Below, in pieces: positions 1-6,946 of a stretch of DNA of 15,010 nucleotides; within the stretch, counting starts at the first letter, position 1, and each line of letters starts with the position of its first letter. Made by a program: the position numbers and the translations under genes. The DNA is taken from the NCBI GenBank assembly GCA_018883975.1, contig JAHLFD010000204.1:1-15010 (forward strand), given 5' to 3'. The DNA is from Zhenhengia stercoravium (GTDB taxonomy: Bacteria > Bacillota > Clostridia > Lachnospirales > Cellulosilyticaceae). The notes beneath the pieces are model-generated. The model saw only the letters and a list, made by a program, of their open reading frames with translations. It was not told the DNA's origin and searched no databases.

Positions 1-1
1 C

Positions 2-193
2 TTATTAGTAGATCAAGGATTAAGGATAGCAGGAACCTCTCCAGATGAACATCTAGTAGAAATAGTAGAAGTACCCAATCATCCTTGGTTTGTAGGTGTA
101 CAATTCCATCCAGAGTTTTTATCTAGACCTAATAGACCACATCCTTTATTCATGAAATTTTTAGAGAAAGCTGTAGAAAGAAGTATGTCATAA
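2..193 (+). CDS. pyrG: CTP synthase, C-terminal end (partial, 5' end outside window)
   Basis: Only the last 63 codons are present, running to a TAA stop. The fragment contains VPNHPWFVGVQFHPEF, the C-terminal part of the class I glutamine amidotransferase domain of CTP synthase. The His and Glu of QFHPEF are the second and third members of the Cys-His-Glu triad that hydrolyses glutamine; the Cys lies upstream of the window. The following PHPLFMKFLEKA is the usual PyrG tail, which separates it from GuaA and CarA. The enzyme is cytosolic and aminates UTP to CTP using ammonia from glutamine. No clear intrinsic terminator follows before the next gene, so some read-through is possible. Confidence 0.93.
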   Translation, partial: LLVDQGLRIAGTSPDEHLVEIVEVPNHPWFVGVQFHPEFLSRPNRPHPLFMKFLEKAVERSMS

Positions 194-217
194 AATAGGT
201 GAAAAGGGTAAAAACGG

Positions 218-246
218 TTTACTAATTCGAGTTTTCTTTATATTAT
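218..246 (+). promoter_or_regulatory. candidate sigma-A promoter for the GGDEF-EAL gene
   Basis: TTTACT (218-223) and TATTAT (241-246) are separated by 17 nt in the 108-nt gap after pyrG. The -35 matches consensus at 4 of 6 positions and the -10 at 5 of 6. The whole gap is AT-rich, so chance matches are likely. I saw no c-di-GMP riboswitch or strong terminator in the gap. Confidence 0.35.
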
Positions 247-301
247 AAAATCAATAAAGAGATAAAAAGTTTTATATAAGTATATTAAAAAGGGGGCTGC
301 T

Positions 302-2989
302 ATGAAGTTATCAGTAAAAATCGCTAGTATTTTTGCAGCAATGACTGTAATAACAATTATATTGTACTTGATGTCAGCTAAGGTAATGGTGGACTATTTG
401 TATCAAGGGGAGGTGACACACATTACTGATATTACATCAGATATTATGAGTAGGCTGCAAGAGGAAAAAGATAAGCTTATTAGTAAGGCGAAAGACTATA
501 AAGAATTACTACCTAATATTATTAGAATGGATGAGGATTATGATGCTGACTTCATACAAGAACTTAGCATATATAAGTGGTTTGAAGATGATGGGATACA
601 GAGTAAGATTATTTTATCTCCAGAATTTAGAGTTTATAAAACATATTATGACAAAGAAGAAAAAATAATAGAGGAAGCTGAAGTAGATACACTTATTAAA
701 GAGGTTAAAAAGCTTACTCAGAACACAGAGCAAAGTTTTGAAGGCGTTATTTCTACCAATAATCATCCTTATATTGTAGCTATATATCCACTTATAGATG
801 GGGGAGAAAAAGAACATAGGGGATACTTTATGGCCATAGAGGCAATAGACCAAGAGATGATAGGGAAGATAGGAAATGATTTGAAAAGACGTGTGGATTT
901 AACAAATAGGTTAGATCCATTAAGAGCTCGTAATCTAGAGGAAAGCTATATAGGCGTACCTATTCATCTTGTTTATGATAAATCTATCATTGAAAGTTAT
1001 GCACCTGTTGGCACTGCTAATGCAGAGGAAAAGTTTTATGTAAGGTTAACAGAACCTTTATTAGCAAAACAAAGTACGAAGCAGAATATAGAGACTTTAA
1101 CAGGTGTTTTAATGATAGTATGCATTATTACAAACTGCATCCTAGGGGTTTTGGTAGAAAAGCTTGTAGTAAAACGCATCGTAAAAATAGATAAACAGAT
1201 TAACAATATTCATAGCTCACAGGATTTATCAAAACATATAGAAAAAGATGAAGTAAATGATGAAATAGGAATGCTGGAAGAAGATATTAATAGAATGTTT
1301 GATTCTCTAGAACAAGCTAATGAACATATTTTATTAAATGAAAAGAAGTATAGTAGCGTATTAAGCACTATGCCAAATGGGTTTGCATGTTATAGAGTAA
1401 AGAAAGATGAATTAGGACAGTATAAAGATGCTATTTGTGAAGAATGCAATGATGCTCTAGGTGATTTGTTAGGCGTTTCTAAAGAAAAATTAATCAATAA
1501 TACAATTCATGAATTATCTCATATAGCGGGCATCGATGATAGGCAGATTCAAGAAATTTTAGGACAAGTATGGCGAACAGACAGAACATATACCTTAAGT
1601 CAAGTGGCCCTAAAAGGAGATAAATGGGCATCTATTACATTATATAGCATACAGCAAGGGTATTTTGCGATTATTATTAATGATATTACAACCTTAAAGC
1701 ATTACTCAGAAGAGATGAAATACCTTGCTAAGTATGATTCTTTAACGCACCTTAAGAATAGACATAGCTTGTATGAACATTTAGATTATCTTAAGAAAAT
1801 GAATGTATCCTTTGTTATTTATTTTATAGACCTTGATAATTTCAAGACTTTAAATGATACAGTAGGCCATATTGAGGGAGACAAGGTACTATGTACTACT
1901 GCAAAGGAACTCATGGAATTAGCTAATGACTATACAACTATAGGAAGATTAGGTGGAGATGAATTTATTGTTATCAGAGAAGGAGAATTTGCACCTAATG
2001 AAATAGCCCAATTTGGGCAGAATCTCTTAAATAGAGTTAATAAGAAGTTTGAGTATGCTTCTTATAACTTTGCTATTAAGGCAAGTATAGGGATCAGTAT
2101 TTATCCATATCAAACGAGTGATATTAATACCTTGCTTAAATATGGTGACATTGCTATGTATAGGAGTAAGAAAAAGGGGGGTAATAGTATCCAGGTGTTT
2201 ACAGATGAAATGTCAGAAGAATTAGAAGTAGAGGCAAGCTTAAAAGATGTGATAGCAAGAGGAGAAATTGTCCCATACTATCAGCCTATTTTTGATATAC
2301 ATAAGAAGAAGATTGTAGGGGCAGAAGTTCTTTCAAGGTGGATTAGAAATGGGGAAGTACTGCTCCCAGAGGCATTTATACCTGTTGCTAAGCGAATAGG
2401 GTGTATAGTAGAGATTGATTATTTAATGTTGGATAAGGCTTGTGAATTTGGACAGAAGTGGCATATGAATGGGTACACTGATTTGGAAATGTATGTGAAT
2501 ATGTCTTATAGATCACTTAAAAGACCTAACTGTGTAGAGATTATTAAAGGTATTCTTAATAAATATCATATTAATCCTGAGCTTATTAGGTTAGAGATAG
2601 CTGAAGGTGAAGTAGTAGATTATCCAGAGTATATTGTAAAGGTTCTAAATGAGATTAAAGCATTAGGGATAAAAATATCTTTAGATGATTTTGGTATAGG
2701 GTACTCTTCTTTTAATCATGTTAAAGTGCTTCCATTAGATATATTGAAAATAGACCAGCTACTTGTAAGTAAGATAGAAAAGGATGAAAGAAATGTAGCG
2801 ATTATAGGGACACTTATAGAGTTAGCTCATATATTAGGGCTAGAAGTAATATGTGAGGGTGTTGAAGTAAGTCAGCAGATAGATATATTGAAGGAAATAA
2901 AATGTGATAAAATCCAAGGTTATTATATTAGTCAACCGGTAGAAGAAATGTTGTTTTACAAATGTTTTGAGCATTATAGTATAAATTAA
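302..2989 (+). CDS. membrane-bound GGDEF-EAL protein (cyclic-di-GMP synthesis and/or breakdown)
   Basis: This 895-residue protein probably makes and/or degrades the second messenger cyclic-di-GMP in response to an outside signal. Transmembrane helices at about 7-30 and 264-287 flank an extracytoplasmic segment of about 230 residues that I cannot assign to a named sensor family. A HAMP-like linker (about 288-342) and a PAS-like region (about 346-465) follow. The GGDEF domain (about 475-635) has an intact GGDEF at 551-555 and the metal-binding D510. The RxxD inhibitory site normally nine residues upstream is absent (NDYT is there). The EAL domain (about 645-890) has EVL in place of EAL (E675) and keeps N733, E765, D795-D796 in DDFGIGYSS, K816, E852 and Q872, so phosphodiesterase activity looks possible. 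An AGGGGG ribosome binding site lies 5 nt before the ATG. It is probably transcribed alone. Confidence 0.92.
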   Translation: MKLSVKIASIFAAMTVITIILYLMSAKVMVDYLYQGEVTHITDITSDIMSRLQEEKDKLISKAKDYKELLPNIIRMDEDYDADFIQELSIYKWFEDDGIQSKIILSPEFRVYKTYYDKEEKIIEEAEVDTLIKEVKKLTQNTEQSFEGVISTNNHPYIVAIYPLIDGGEKEHRGYFMAIEAIDQEMIGKIGNDLKRRVDLTNRLDPLRARNLEESYIGVPIHLVYDKSIIESYAPVGTANAEEKFYVRLTEPLLAKQSTKQNIETLTGVLMIVCIITNCILGVLVEKLVVKRIVKIDKQINNIHSSQDLSKHIEKDEVNDEIGMLEEDINRMFDSLEQANEHILLNEKKYSSVLSTMPNGFACYRVKKDELGQYKDAICEECNDALGDLLGVSKEKLINNTIHELSHIAGIDDRQIQEILGQVWRTDRTYTLSQVALKGDKWASITLYSIQQGYFAIIINDITTLKHYSEEMKYLAKYDSLTHLKNRHSLYEHLDYLKKMNVSFVIYFIDLDNFKTLNDTVGHIEGDKVLCTTAKELMELANDYTTIGRLGGDEFIVIREGEFAPNEIAQFGQNLLNRVNKKFEYASYNFAIKASIGISIYPYQTSDINTLLKYGDIAMYRSKKKGGNSIQVFTDEMSEELEVEASLKDVIARGEIVPYYQPIFDIHKKKIVGAEVLSRWIRNGEVLLPEAFIPVAKRIGCIVEIDYLMLDKACEFGQKWHMNGYTDLEMYVNMSYRSLKRPNCVEIIKGILNKYHINPELIRLEIAEGEVVDYPEYIVKVLNEIKALGIKISLDDFGIGYSSFNHVKVLPLDILKIDQLLVSKIEKDERNVAIIGTLIELAHILGLEVICEGVEVSQQIDILKEIKCDKIQGYYISQPVEEMLFYKCFEHYSIN

Positions 2990-3004
2990 GAAGGAAAAAT
3001 ATAT

Positions 3005-3037
3005 AAAAAAGCTAGAGGCTTGGCCTCTAGCTTTTTT
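3005..3037. terminator. bidirectional Rho-independent terminator
   Basis: GCTAGAGGC (3011-3019) pairs perfectly with GCCTCTAGC (3023-3031) around a 3-nt loop. Six A residues precede it and six T residues follow, so it can stop transcription on both strands. It sits between the convergent GGDEF-EAL and ABC-F genes and serves both. Confidence 0.95.
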
Positions 3038-3038
3038 A

Positions 3039-4595
3039 TTAAATAATTTTAGTTGTCCAGTCTTCTACATTCCATACATCTGTTACGAAACTTTCATAGA
3101 AGTAAGGTTCATGACATACGAGAACAACTGTACCTTTGAATTCTTTAAGTGCTTTTTCCAGCTCATCTTTAGCATCCACATCTAAGTGATTTGTTGGTTC
3201 GTCTAGAACAAGAAGATTAAGTTCTTGAAGAAGAATTTTGCAAAGACGTACTTTAGCATTTTCTCCACCTGATAGAACTTTCATAGGGCTGGTAATATGA
3301 TCTGTTGTAAGGCCGCATTTAGCCAGTTCAGAACGTGCTTCATGGTTTGTAAGAGATGGGTATTCATTCCAAAGTTCATCAAGTGCAGTATTGCTGTTAT
3401 CACGAGAGTCTTCTTGAGCAAAGTAACCGTACTCAACATTCTCACCAAATTCTACTTCACCACTAATTGGTTTAAGGATACCAAGAAGTGTTTTAAGAAG
3501 TGTAGATTTACCAAGACCATTTACACCACAGATAGCAATTTTTTTACCACGTTCAATGTTGAAATTAAGTGGTTTTGTAAGTGGTTCATCATAACCGATT
3601 ACAAGGTCACGAGCTTCAATAAGGAAACGGCTAGGTGCTTTAGAGAATTTAAAGTTGAAAGTAGGCTTGATTTTTTCTTTTGGTTTTTCAATCATTTCCA
3701 TTTTATCAAGCTGTTTCATACGGCTTTTTGCCATACCTGTTGTAGCAACACGTGCTTTATTACGTGCAATGAAGTCTTCAAGTTTATCAATTTCTTTTTG
3801 TTGACGTTCATAAGCTTTTTCTTGTTGACGTTTTTTGAGCTCATATAAACGTAAAAACTCATCATAGTTACCCACATAACGTGTAAGCTCACAATCCTCT
3901 ATATGGTAGATGAGGTTACATACATCATTAAGGAATGGAATATCATGTGATACAAGAATAAAGGCATTGTCGTAGTTTTGAAGGTAGCGCTTAAGCCACT
4001 CAATATGGTTAACATCGAGATAGTTAGTAGGCTCATCCAGAATAAGGATAGTAGGGTTCTGAAGAAGAAGTTTAGTAAGAAGAACTTTTGTACGTTGACC
4101 ACCACTTAGTTCGTCTACTTTTTTATCGAGACCAATTTCCCCAAGGCCAAGACCACTTGCAACTTCATCGATTTTCGAATCAATAATATAGAAACCACTT
4201 GTATCTAAGATGTTTTGGATTTCTGCTGCATCTTCCATAAGTTTAGCCATTTCTTCATCAGAGCAGTCACTCATTTTTTCATAATGACCAAGCATCTCTT
4301 GTTCAAGTGCGAATAAATTATCAAATGCTAAACGTAAGTTATCACGAATAGTTGTACCAGGAGTAAGCGCAGAATGCTGATCAAGGTAACCAACTGTTAC
4401 ACGGTTTGACCATTCTACAGTACCTTCATCTGGCATGAGCTTACTAGTAATAATATTTAAGAATGTTGATTTTCCTTCACCATTGGCACCAACTAGAGCA
4501 ACGTGTTCCCCTTTTAATAAACGAAAGGATACATTTTCTAAAATGCTACGGGAACCAAAGCCATGAGTTACATTTTTTACTGTTAAAACACTCAT
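3039..4595 (-). CDS. ABC-F family ATPase (soluble, ribosome-associated type)
   Basis: The 518-residue protein has two ABC ATPase domains in one chain and no membrane segment, the ABC-F plan. Members act on the ribosome as translation factors or antibiotic-protection proteins rather than as transporters. Domain 1 has Walker A at 36-44 (GANGEGKST), signature LSGGQ at 163-167, Walker B with LDEPT (E188) and switch His H217. Domain 2 has Walker A at 357-365 (GVNGLGKST), signature LSGGE at 441-445, Walker B with E466 and H495. The linker, about 245-320, is charged and includes SRMKQLDKME, typical of the family's helical hairpin. The second switch region reads VCHEPYF where most members have SHDRYF. 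An AAAGGAG ribosome binding site precedes the ATG. Subfamily, and therefore whether it is a resistance factor or a housekeeping one, cannot be decided here. Confidence 0.93.
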   Translation of the reverse strand: MSVLTVKNVTHGFGSRSILENVSFRLLKGEHVALVGANGEGKSTFLNIITSKLMPDEGTVEWSNRVTVGYLDQHSALTPGTTIRDNLRLAFDNLFALEQEMLGHYEKMSDCSDEEMAKLMEDAAEIQNILDTSGFYIIDSKIDEVASGLGLGEIGLDKKVDELSGGQRTKVLLTKLLLQNPTILILDEPTNYLDVNHIEWLKRYLQNYDNAFILVSHDIPFLNDVCNLIYHIEDCELTRYVGNYDEFLRLYELKKRQQEKAYERQQKEIDKLEDFIARNKARVATTGMAKSRMKQLDKMEMIEKPKEKIKPTFNFKFSKAPSRFLIEARDLVIGYDEPLTKPLNFNIERGKKIAICGVNGLGKSTLLKTLLGILKPISGEVEFGENVEYGYFAQEDSRDNSNTALDELWNEYPSLTNHEARSELAKCGLTTDHITSPMKVLSGGENAKVRLCKILLQELNLLVLDEPTNHLDVDAKDELEKALKEFKGTVVLVCHEPYFYESFVTDVWNVEDWTTKII

Positions 4596-4616
4596 ATATT
4601 GTCTCCTTTTAATGAT

Positions 4617-4658
4617 TTTTACTTTTCTATGATAATAAAAAAGTCATAAAAAGTAAAA
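4617..4658. other. AT-rich imperfect hairpin between the DUF5658-like and ABC-F genes
   Basis: Left arm 4617-4632 and right arm 4644-4658 form a 15-bp stem interrupted by a single unpaired C at 4627, with an 11-nt loop. The stem is nearly all A-T. Read on the minus strand it lies just after the small membrane-protein gene and before the ABC-F ribosome binding site. No T tract follows it in that direction, so it is a weak terminator at best; it may be a partial attenuator, an mRNA-stability element or chance. Confidence 0.35.
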
Positions 4659-4662
4659 TGAA

Positions 4663-5025
4663 TTAATTGGGAAGAGACAACGTGTATAAAAATAAGCAGA
4701 AATAACTTATATGCATTATAGTGATAAGCGTATAAACAATAAGGACTACATTAACACAGATATGGCAAAGTTTAAGATTACCCTTAGGAAGCTCTTCAAG
4801 TTTAATAAGAATATAAATAATAAGGAGAGCAGGAATGATAAGCTTAATTATAATGCTTAGGAAGGGGTCATCTACCACGCTTACCATGATACTATTAATC
4901 TCTTTGAAAAGGCCTGTCTTAAGGAGCCCAAAGGTAAATACAATATCTACTGCATTAAGAATATAAAGAAGTGTGAGCTTGTCACGTAGTTTATCCGCGG
5001 ATAGATCTTTTAGTAGTTTAATCAT
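4663..5025 (-). CDS. small DUF5658-like membrane protein of unknown function
   Basis: A 120-residue hydrophobic protein with three probable transmembrane helices (about 17-40, 54-76 and 86-115) and a charged N-terminal stretch. The first helix region carries N24, D27, T31, G38, E42 and N44, a spacing that resembles the small DUF5658 membrane family; this assignment is from memory of the pattern and is tentative. No function is known to me. It is very likely real: a consensus AGGAGGT ribosome binding site stands 6 nt before the ATG. It is divergent from fabT and lies 67 nt upstream of the ABC-F gene on the same strand, so the two may share a transcript. I found no convincing minus-strand promoter in the gap. 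Confidence 0.75.
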   Translation of the reverse strand: MIKLLKDLSADKLRDKLTLLYILNAVDIVFTFGLLKTGLFKEINSIMVSVVDDPFLSIIIKLIIPALLIIYILIKLEELPKGNLKLCHICVNVVLIVYTLITIMHISYFCLFLYTLSLPN

Positions 5026-5044
5026 AGTATACCTCCTATAAGAG

Positions 5045-5091
5045 AAGTATTGCCAACAAGGTATAATCTTTAATCCAAAAAAACAATACTT
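5045..5091. repeat. 8-bp inverted repeat in the divergent intergenic region
   Basis: AAGTATTG (5045-5052) and its exact complement CAATACTT (5084-5091) are 31 nt apart. The right copy touches the fabT -35 box and the left copy lies just before the ribosome binding site of the divergent membrane-protein gene. It could be a protein-binding pair or chance in AT-rich DNA. Confidence 0.3.
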
Positions 5092-5118
5092 GACAATAGA
5101 AATGTTGTTACATATACT
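5090..5118 (+). promoter_or_regulatory. sigma-A promoter of the fab-acc operon
   Basis: A perfect -35 TTGACA (5090-5095), a 17-nt spacer and TATACT (5113-5118, 5 of 6 matches) form the best promoter in the window. Transcription should start near 5125, giving a leader of about 50 nt before the TTG start of fabT. The -10 overlaps the left end of the palindromic operator. Confidence 0.88.
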
Positions 5119-5150
5119 TTGAATATAAAATAATTTGATTTACAAAGTAT
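5114..5150. promoter_or_regulatory. probable FabT operator: 37-bp palindrome with two overlapping boxes
   Basis: The stretch is a palindrome centred on 5132 in which 15 of 18 base pairs match; the outer 8 bp (ATACTTTG, 5114-5121, and CAAAGTAT, 5143-5150) are perfect. It contains two mirror-image copies of TTTGA-N3-TCAAA, the core I recall for streptococcal FabT sites: TTTGA ATA TAAAA (box 5116-5132) and TTTGA TTT ACAAA (box 5132-5148), each with one mismatch. It overlaps the -10 and the predicted transcription start, so binding should block RNA polymerase. FabT as the ligand is inferred from motif and position. Confidence 0.75.
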
Positions 5151-5164
5151 TAATTCACAAGAGT

Positions 5165-5169
5165 GGAGG
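5165..5169 (+). promoter_or_regulatory. ribosome binding site that fixes the fabT start at TTG 5178
   Basis: GGAGG lies 8 nt before TTG 5178. The longer reading frame would start at GTG 5163, but that codon overlaps this ribosome binding site and has none of its own upstream. Confidence 0.8.
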
Positions 5170-5177
5170 CGAGAGAT

Positions 5178-5630
5178 TTGCAGAATACTGCAAGAGTAGT
5201 CAATGAATTGCTAGTAGAACTATTTAATGAAATTTTAACCATTGAAAAAGCTGCACTCCAAGAAAGTCCATTTAAGGACTTATCTATTACAGAAATGCAT
5301 GTTATTGATGCCATTGGCATGGGCTCAAGAACTATGACGGATGTTGCAGATCAATTAGGGATTACAGTAGGCACATTAACTACATCTATTAACCGATTAG
5401 TAAAAAAAGAATATGTTACAAGACAGCGCTCAGAAGAGGATAGAAGATATGTAGAGATTGCCTTAGCACATAAAGGAAAGCTTGCATATAGAGTACACGA
5501 GAACTTCCATCAAGTTATGGTCAATAACATGATAGATGGGTTATCTAATGAAGATAATGAGGTACTCATCGCTTCTTTGACAAGGCTTTCTAATTTCTTT
5601 AAAGAGAAGTATCACCTTGTAAAAAAATAG
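5178..5630 (+). CDS. fabT: MarR-family repressor of fatty acid synthesis
   Basis: A 150-residue winged-helix regulator. The N-terminal stretch SPFKDLSITEMHVIDAIG is close to streptococcal FabT, and its place as first gene of the fab cluster is the classic one. The recognition helix falls at about 62-78 (TVGTLTTSINRLVKKE) and the wing at about 84-93 (RSEEDRRYVE). In streptococci FabT dimers bind palindromes in fab promoters, and long-chain acyl-ACP strengthens binding, giving end-product feedback. Here a matching palindrome covers the -10 of its own promoter and another lies before fabD. The start is the rare codon TTG, chosen from the ribosome binding site, which may keep repressor levels low. 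fabH follows after 17 nt. Confidence 0.9.
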   Translation: MQNTARVVNELLVELFNEILTIEKAALQESPFKDLSITEMHVIDAIGMGSRTMTDVADQLGITVGTLTTSINRLVKKEYVTRQRSEEDRRYVEIALAHKGKLAYRVHENFHQVMVNNMIDGLSNEDNEVLIASLTRLSNFFKEKYHLVKK

Positions 5631-5647
5631 AAAGGAGTGATACAACG

Positions 5648-6613
5648 ATGTATGGAGTAAAACTTTTAGGAGTGGGAAAGGCAGTGCCTAAGTATTGTAT
5701 GACCAATGAGGATATGTCAAAGGTTGTAGATACGTCAGATGAATGGATTACATCTAGAACAGGTATTAGCCAAAGATATCTTTCAACAGGCGAAAGTACA
5801 ACTGATCTTGCAGTTACTGCAGCAAAAGAAGCCATTGAAAGAGCAAATATAAACGCTTCAGATATTGATCTTATTATAGTAGCAACTATTACACCTGATT
5901 ATGTTATGCCAAGTGTAGCCTGTAGAGTACAGGCAGCTATAGGGGCTGGGCAGGCTACAGCTTTTGATATAGCAGCTGCGTGTAGTGGATTTTTATATGG
6001 AGCTAAAATTGGAACAGATGCTATTAAGGCAGGTTCAGCGACTAATGTGCTTGTTATAGGAGCTGAAGTGCTTAGTAAGACTGTAGACTGGACAGATAGA
6101 GGAACATGTGTGTTGTTTGGAGATGGAGCAGGTGCTGCAATTTTTTCTAAACATCATAAAAATCACATAATTAATATCTATACTGAGAGTAATGGTGCGG
6201 GCGGCGATGTGCTGACGTTACCTGGGACAAGTCTTAAAAATTGTGTAGTTCAAGAAGAACCTCACTCACCTTATATGTACATGGATGGTAGAGCAGTTTA
6301 TAAGTTTGCAACAACTGTTGTACCAACAAGTATAGAGAAAGTATTAGAAGGTACCTCATATGCATTAGAAGACATCCGCTATTTTATTTTACATCAAGCG
6401 AATTCTAGAATTATGGATAGTGTAGCTAAAAAATTAGGTGTACCATCTGACAAGTTCTTTAAAAATTTAAATCAATATGGTAATACTTCATCTGCAAGTA
6501 TTCCAATGGCACTTTATGATGTGTCGAAGCAGCTGAATCCAGGAGATGCCATTGTGCTTAGTGGATTTGGTGGTGGACTTACATGGGGCAGCATGCTCCT
6601 TACATGGGATTAG
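5648..6613 (+). CDS. fabH: beta-ketoacyl-ACP synthase III
   Basis: FabH starts each fatty acid chain by condensing an acyl-CoA primer with malonyl-ACP in the cytosol. The 321-residue protein is the usual length. The thiolase-fold triad is complete: Cys112 in AAACSGF, His249 in LHQANSRI and Asn279 in YGNTSSASIP. WITSRTGI (about 33-40) and the C-terminal SGFGGGLTWG are also typical FabH. An AAAGGAG ribosome binding site directly after the fabT stop sits 10 nt before the ATG. Primer choice (straight or branched) cannot be read from the sequence. A 69-nt gap follows before acpP. Confidence 0.97.
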   Translation: MYGVKLLGVGKAVPKYCMTNEDMSKVVDTSDEWITSRTGISQRYLSTGESTTDLAVTAAKEAIERANINASDIDLIIVATITPDYVMPSVACRVQAAIGAGQATAFDIAAACSGFLYGAKIGTDAIKAGSATNVLVIGAEVLSKTVDWTDRGTCVLFGDGAGAAIFSKHHKNHIINIYTESNGAGGDVLTLPGTSLKNCVVQEEPHSPYMYMDGRAVYKFATTVVPTSIEKVLEGTSYALEDIRYFILHQANSRIMDSVAKKLGVPSDKFFKNLNQYGNTSSASIPMALYDVSKQLNPGDAIVLSGFGGGLTWGSMLLTWD

Positions 6614-6624
6614 TTCCTATTAGG

Positions 6625-6640
6625 CCTTAGGGCTTTAAGG
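6625..6640 (+). other. small hairpin in the fabH-acpP gap
   Basis: CCTTA (6625-6629) and TAAGG (6636-6640) can form a 5-bp stem with a 6-nt loop. There is no T tract, so it is not a terminator. It might mark an mRNA processing or stabilising site upstream of the highly expressed acpP, but it is short enough to be chance. Confidence 0.25.
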
Positions 6641-6668
6641 ATATATAAATTATTAAACATTAAACTTT

Positions 6669-6674
6669 AGGAGG
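6669..6674 (+). promoter_or_regulatory. ribosome binding site that fixes the acpP start at ATG 6683
   Basis: A consensus AGGAGG stands 8 nt before ATG 6683. The alternative in-frame TTG at 6677 is only 2 nt from it and is not usable. Confidence 0.85.
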
Positions 6675-6682
6675 ATTTGAAA

Positions 6683-6910
6683 ATGGTATTAGAAAAATTA
6701 CAAGAAATCGTAGCAGACAAATTAGGAGTAGATGCTTCAGAAGTAGTTGAAACAGCACGTTTCAAAGAAGATTTAGAAGCAGATTCATTAGACTTATTTG
6801 AAGTTGTTATGGCTCTTGAAGATGAATTTGGTGTATCTATTTCAAATGAAGATGTTGAAGGTATTAAAACAGTAGGTGATGCTGTTAACTACATCACAGA
6901 AAGACAATAA
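6683..6910 (+). CDS. acpP: acyl carrier protein
   Basis: A 75-residue acidic protein that carries the growing acyl chain between all the Fab enzymes. The phosphopantetheine attachment site is Ser35 in EADSLDLFEVVMALEDEFG, with the usual helix II sequence. Length, acidity and the DSL motif are diagnostic. The ATG follows an ideal ribosome binding site, as suits one of the most abundant proteins of the cell. No phosphopantetheinyl transferase gene is in the window. It lies between fabH and fabK, the same order as in streptococci. Confidence 0.97.
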   Translation: MVLEKLQEIVADKLGVDASEVVETARFKEDLEADSLDLFEVVMALEDEFGVSISNEDVEGIKTVGDAVNYITERQ

Positions 6911-6946
6911 TTATTTGTTAAGCAGATTAAATAAGGAGATTGAAGT

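Noticed and set aside
194..301. possible c-di-GMP riboswitch or terminator between pyrG and the GGDEF-EAL gene
   Set aside because: No conserved GEMM-type core and no GC-rich stem with T tract is visible; only a 7-bp AT-only inverted repeat is present.
3297..3848. 183-codon plus-strand reading frame inside the ABC-F gene
   Set aside because: It is antisense to a well-conserved ATPase, has Phe/Lys/Thr-rich low-complexity composition and no matching family.
6911..6946. palindromic-looking stretch TTATTT...AAATAA between acpP and fabK as a FabT site
   Set aside because: It lacks the TTTGA/TCAAA half-sites and is simple AT sequence around the fabK ribosome binding site.
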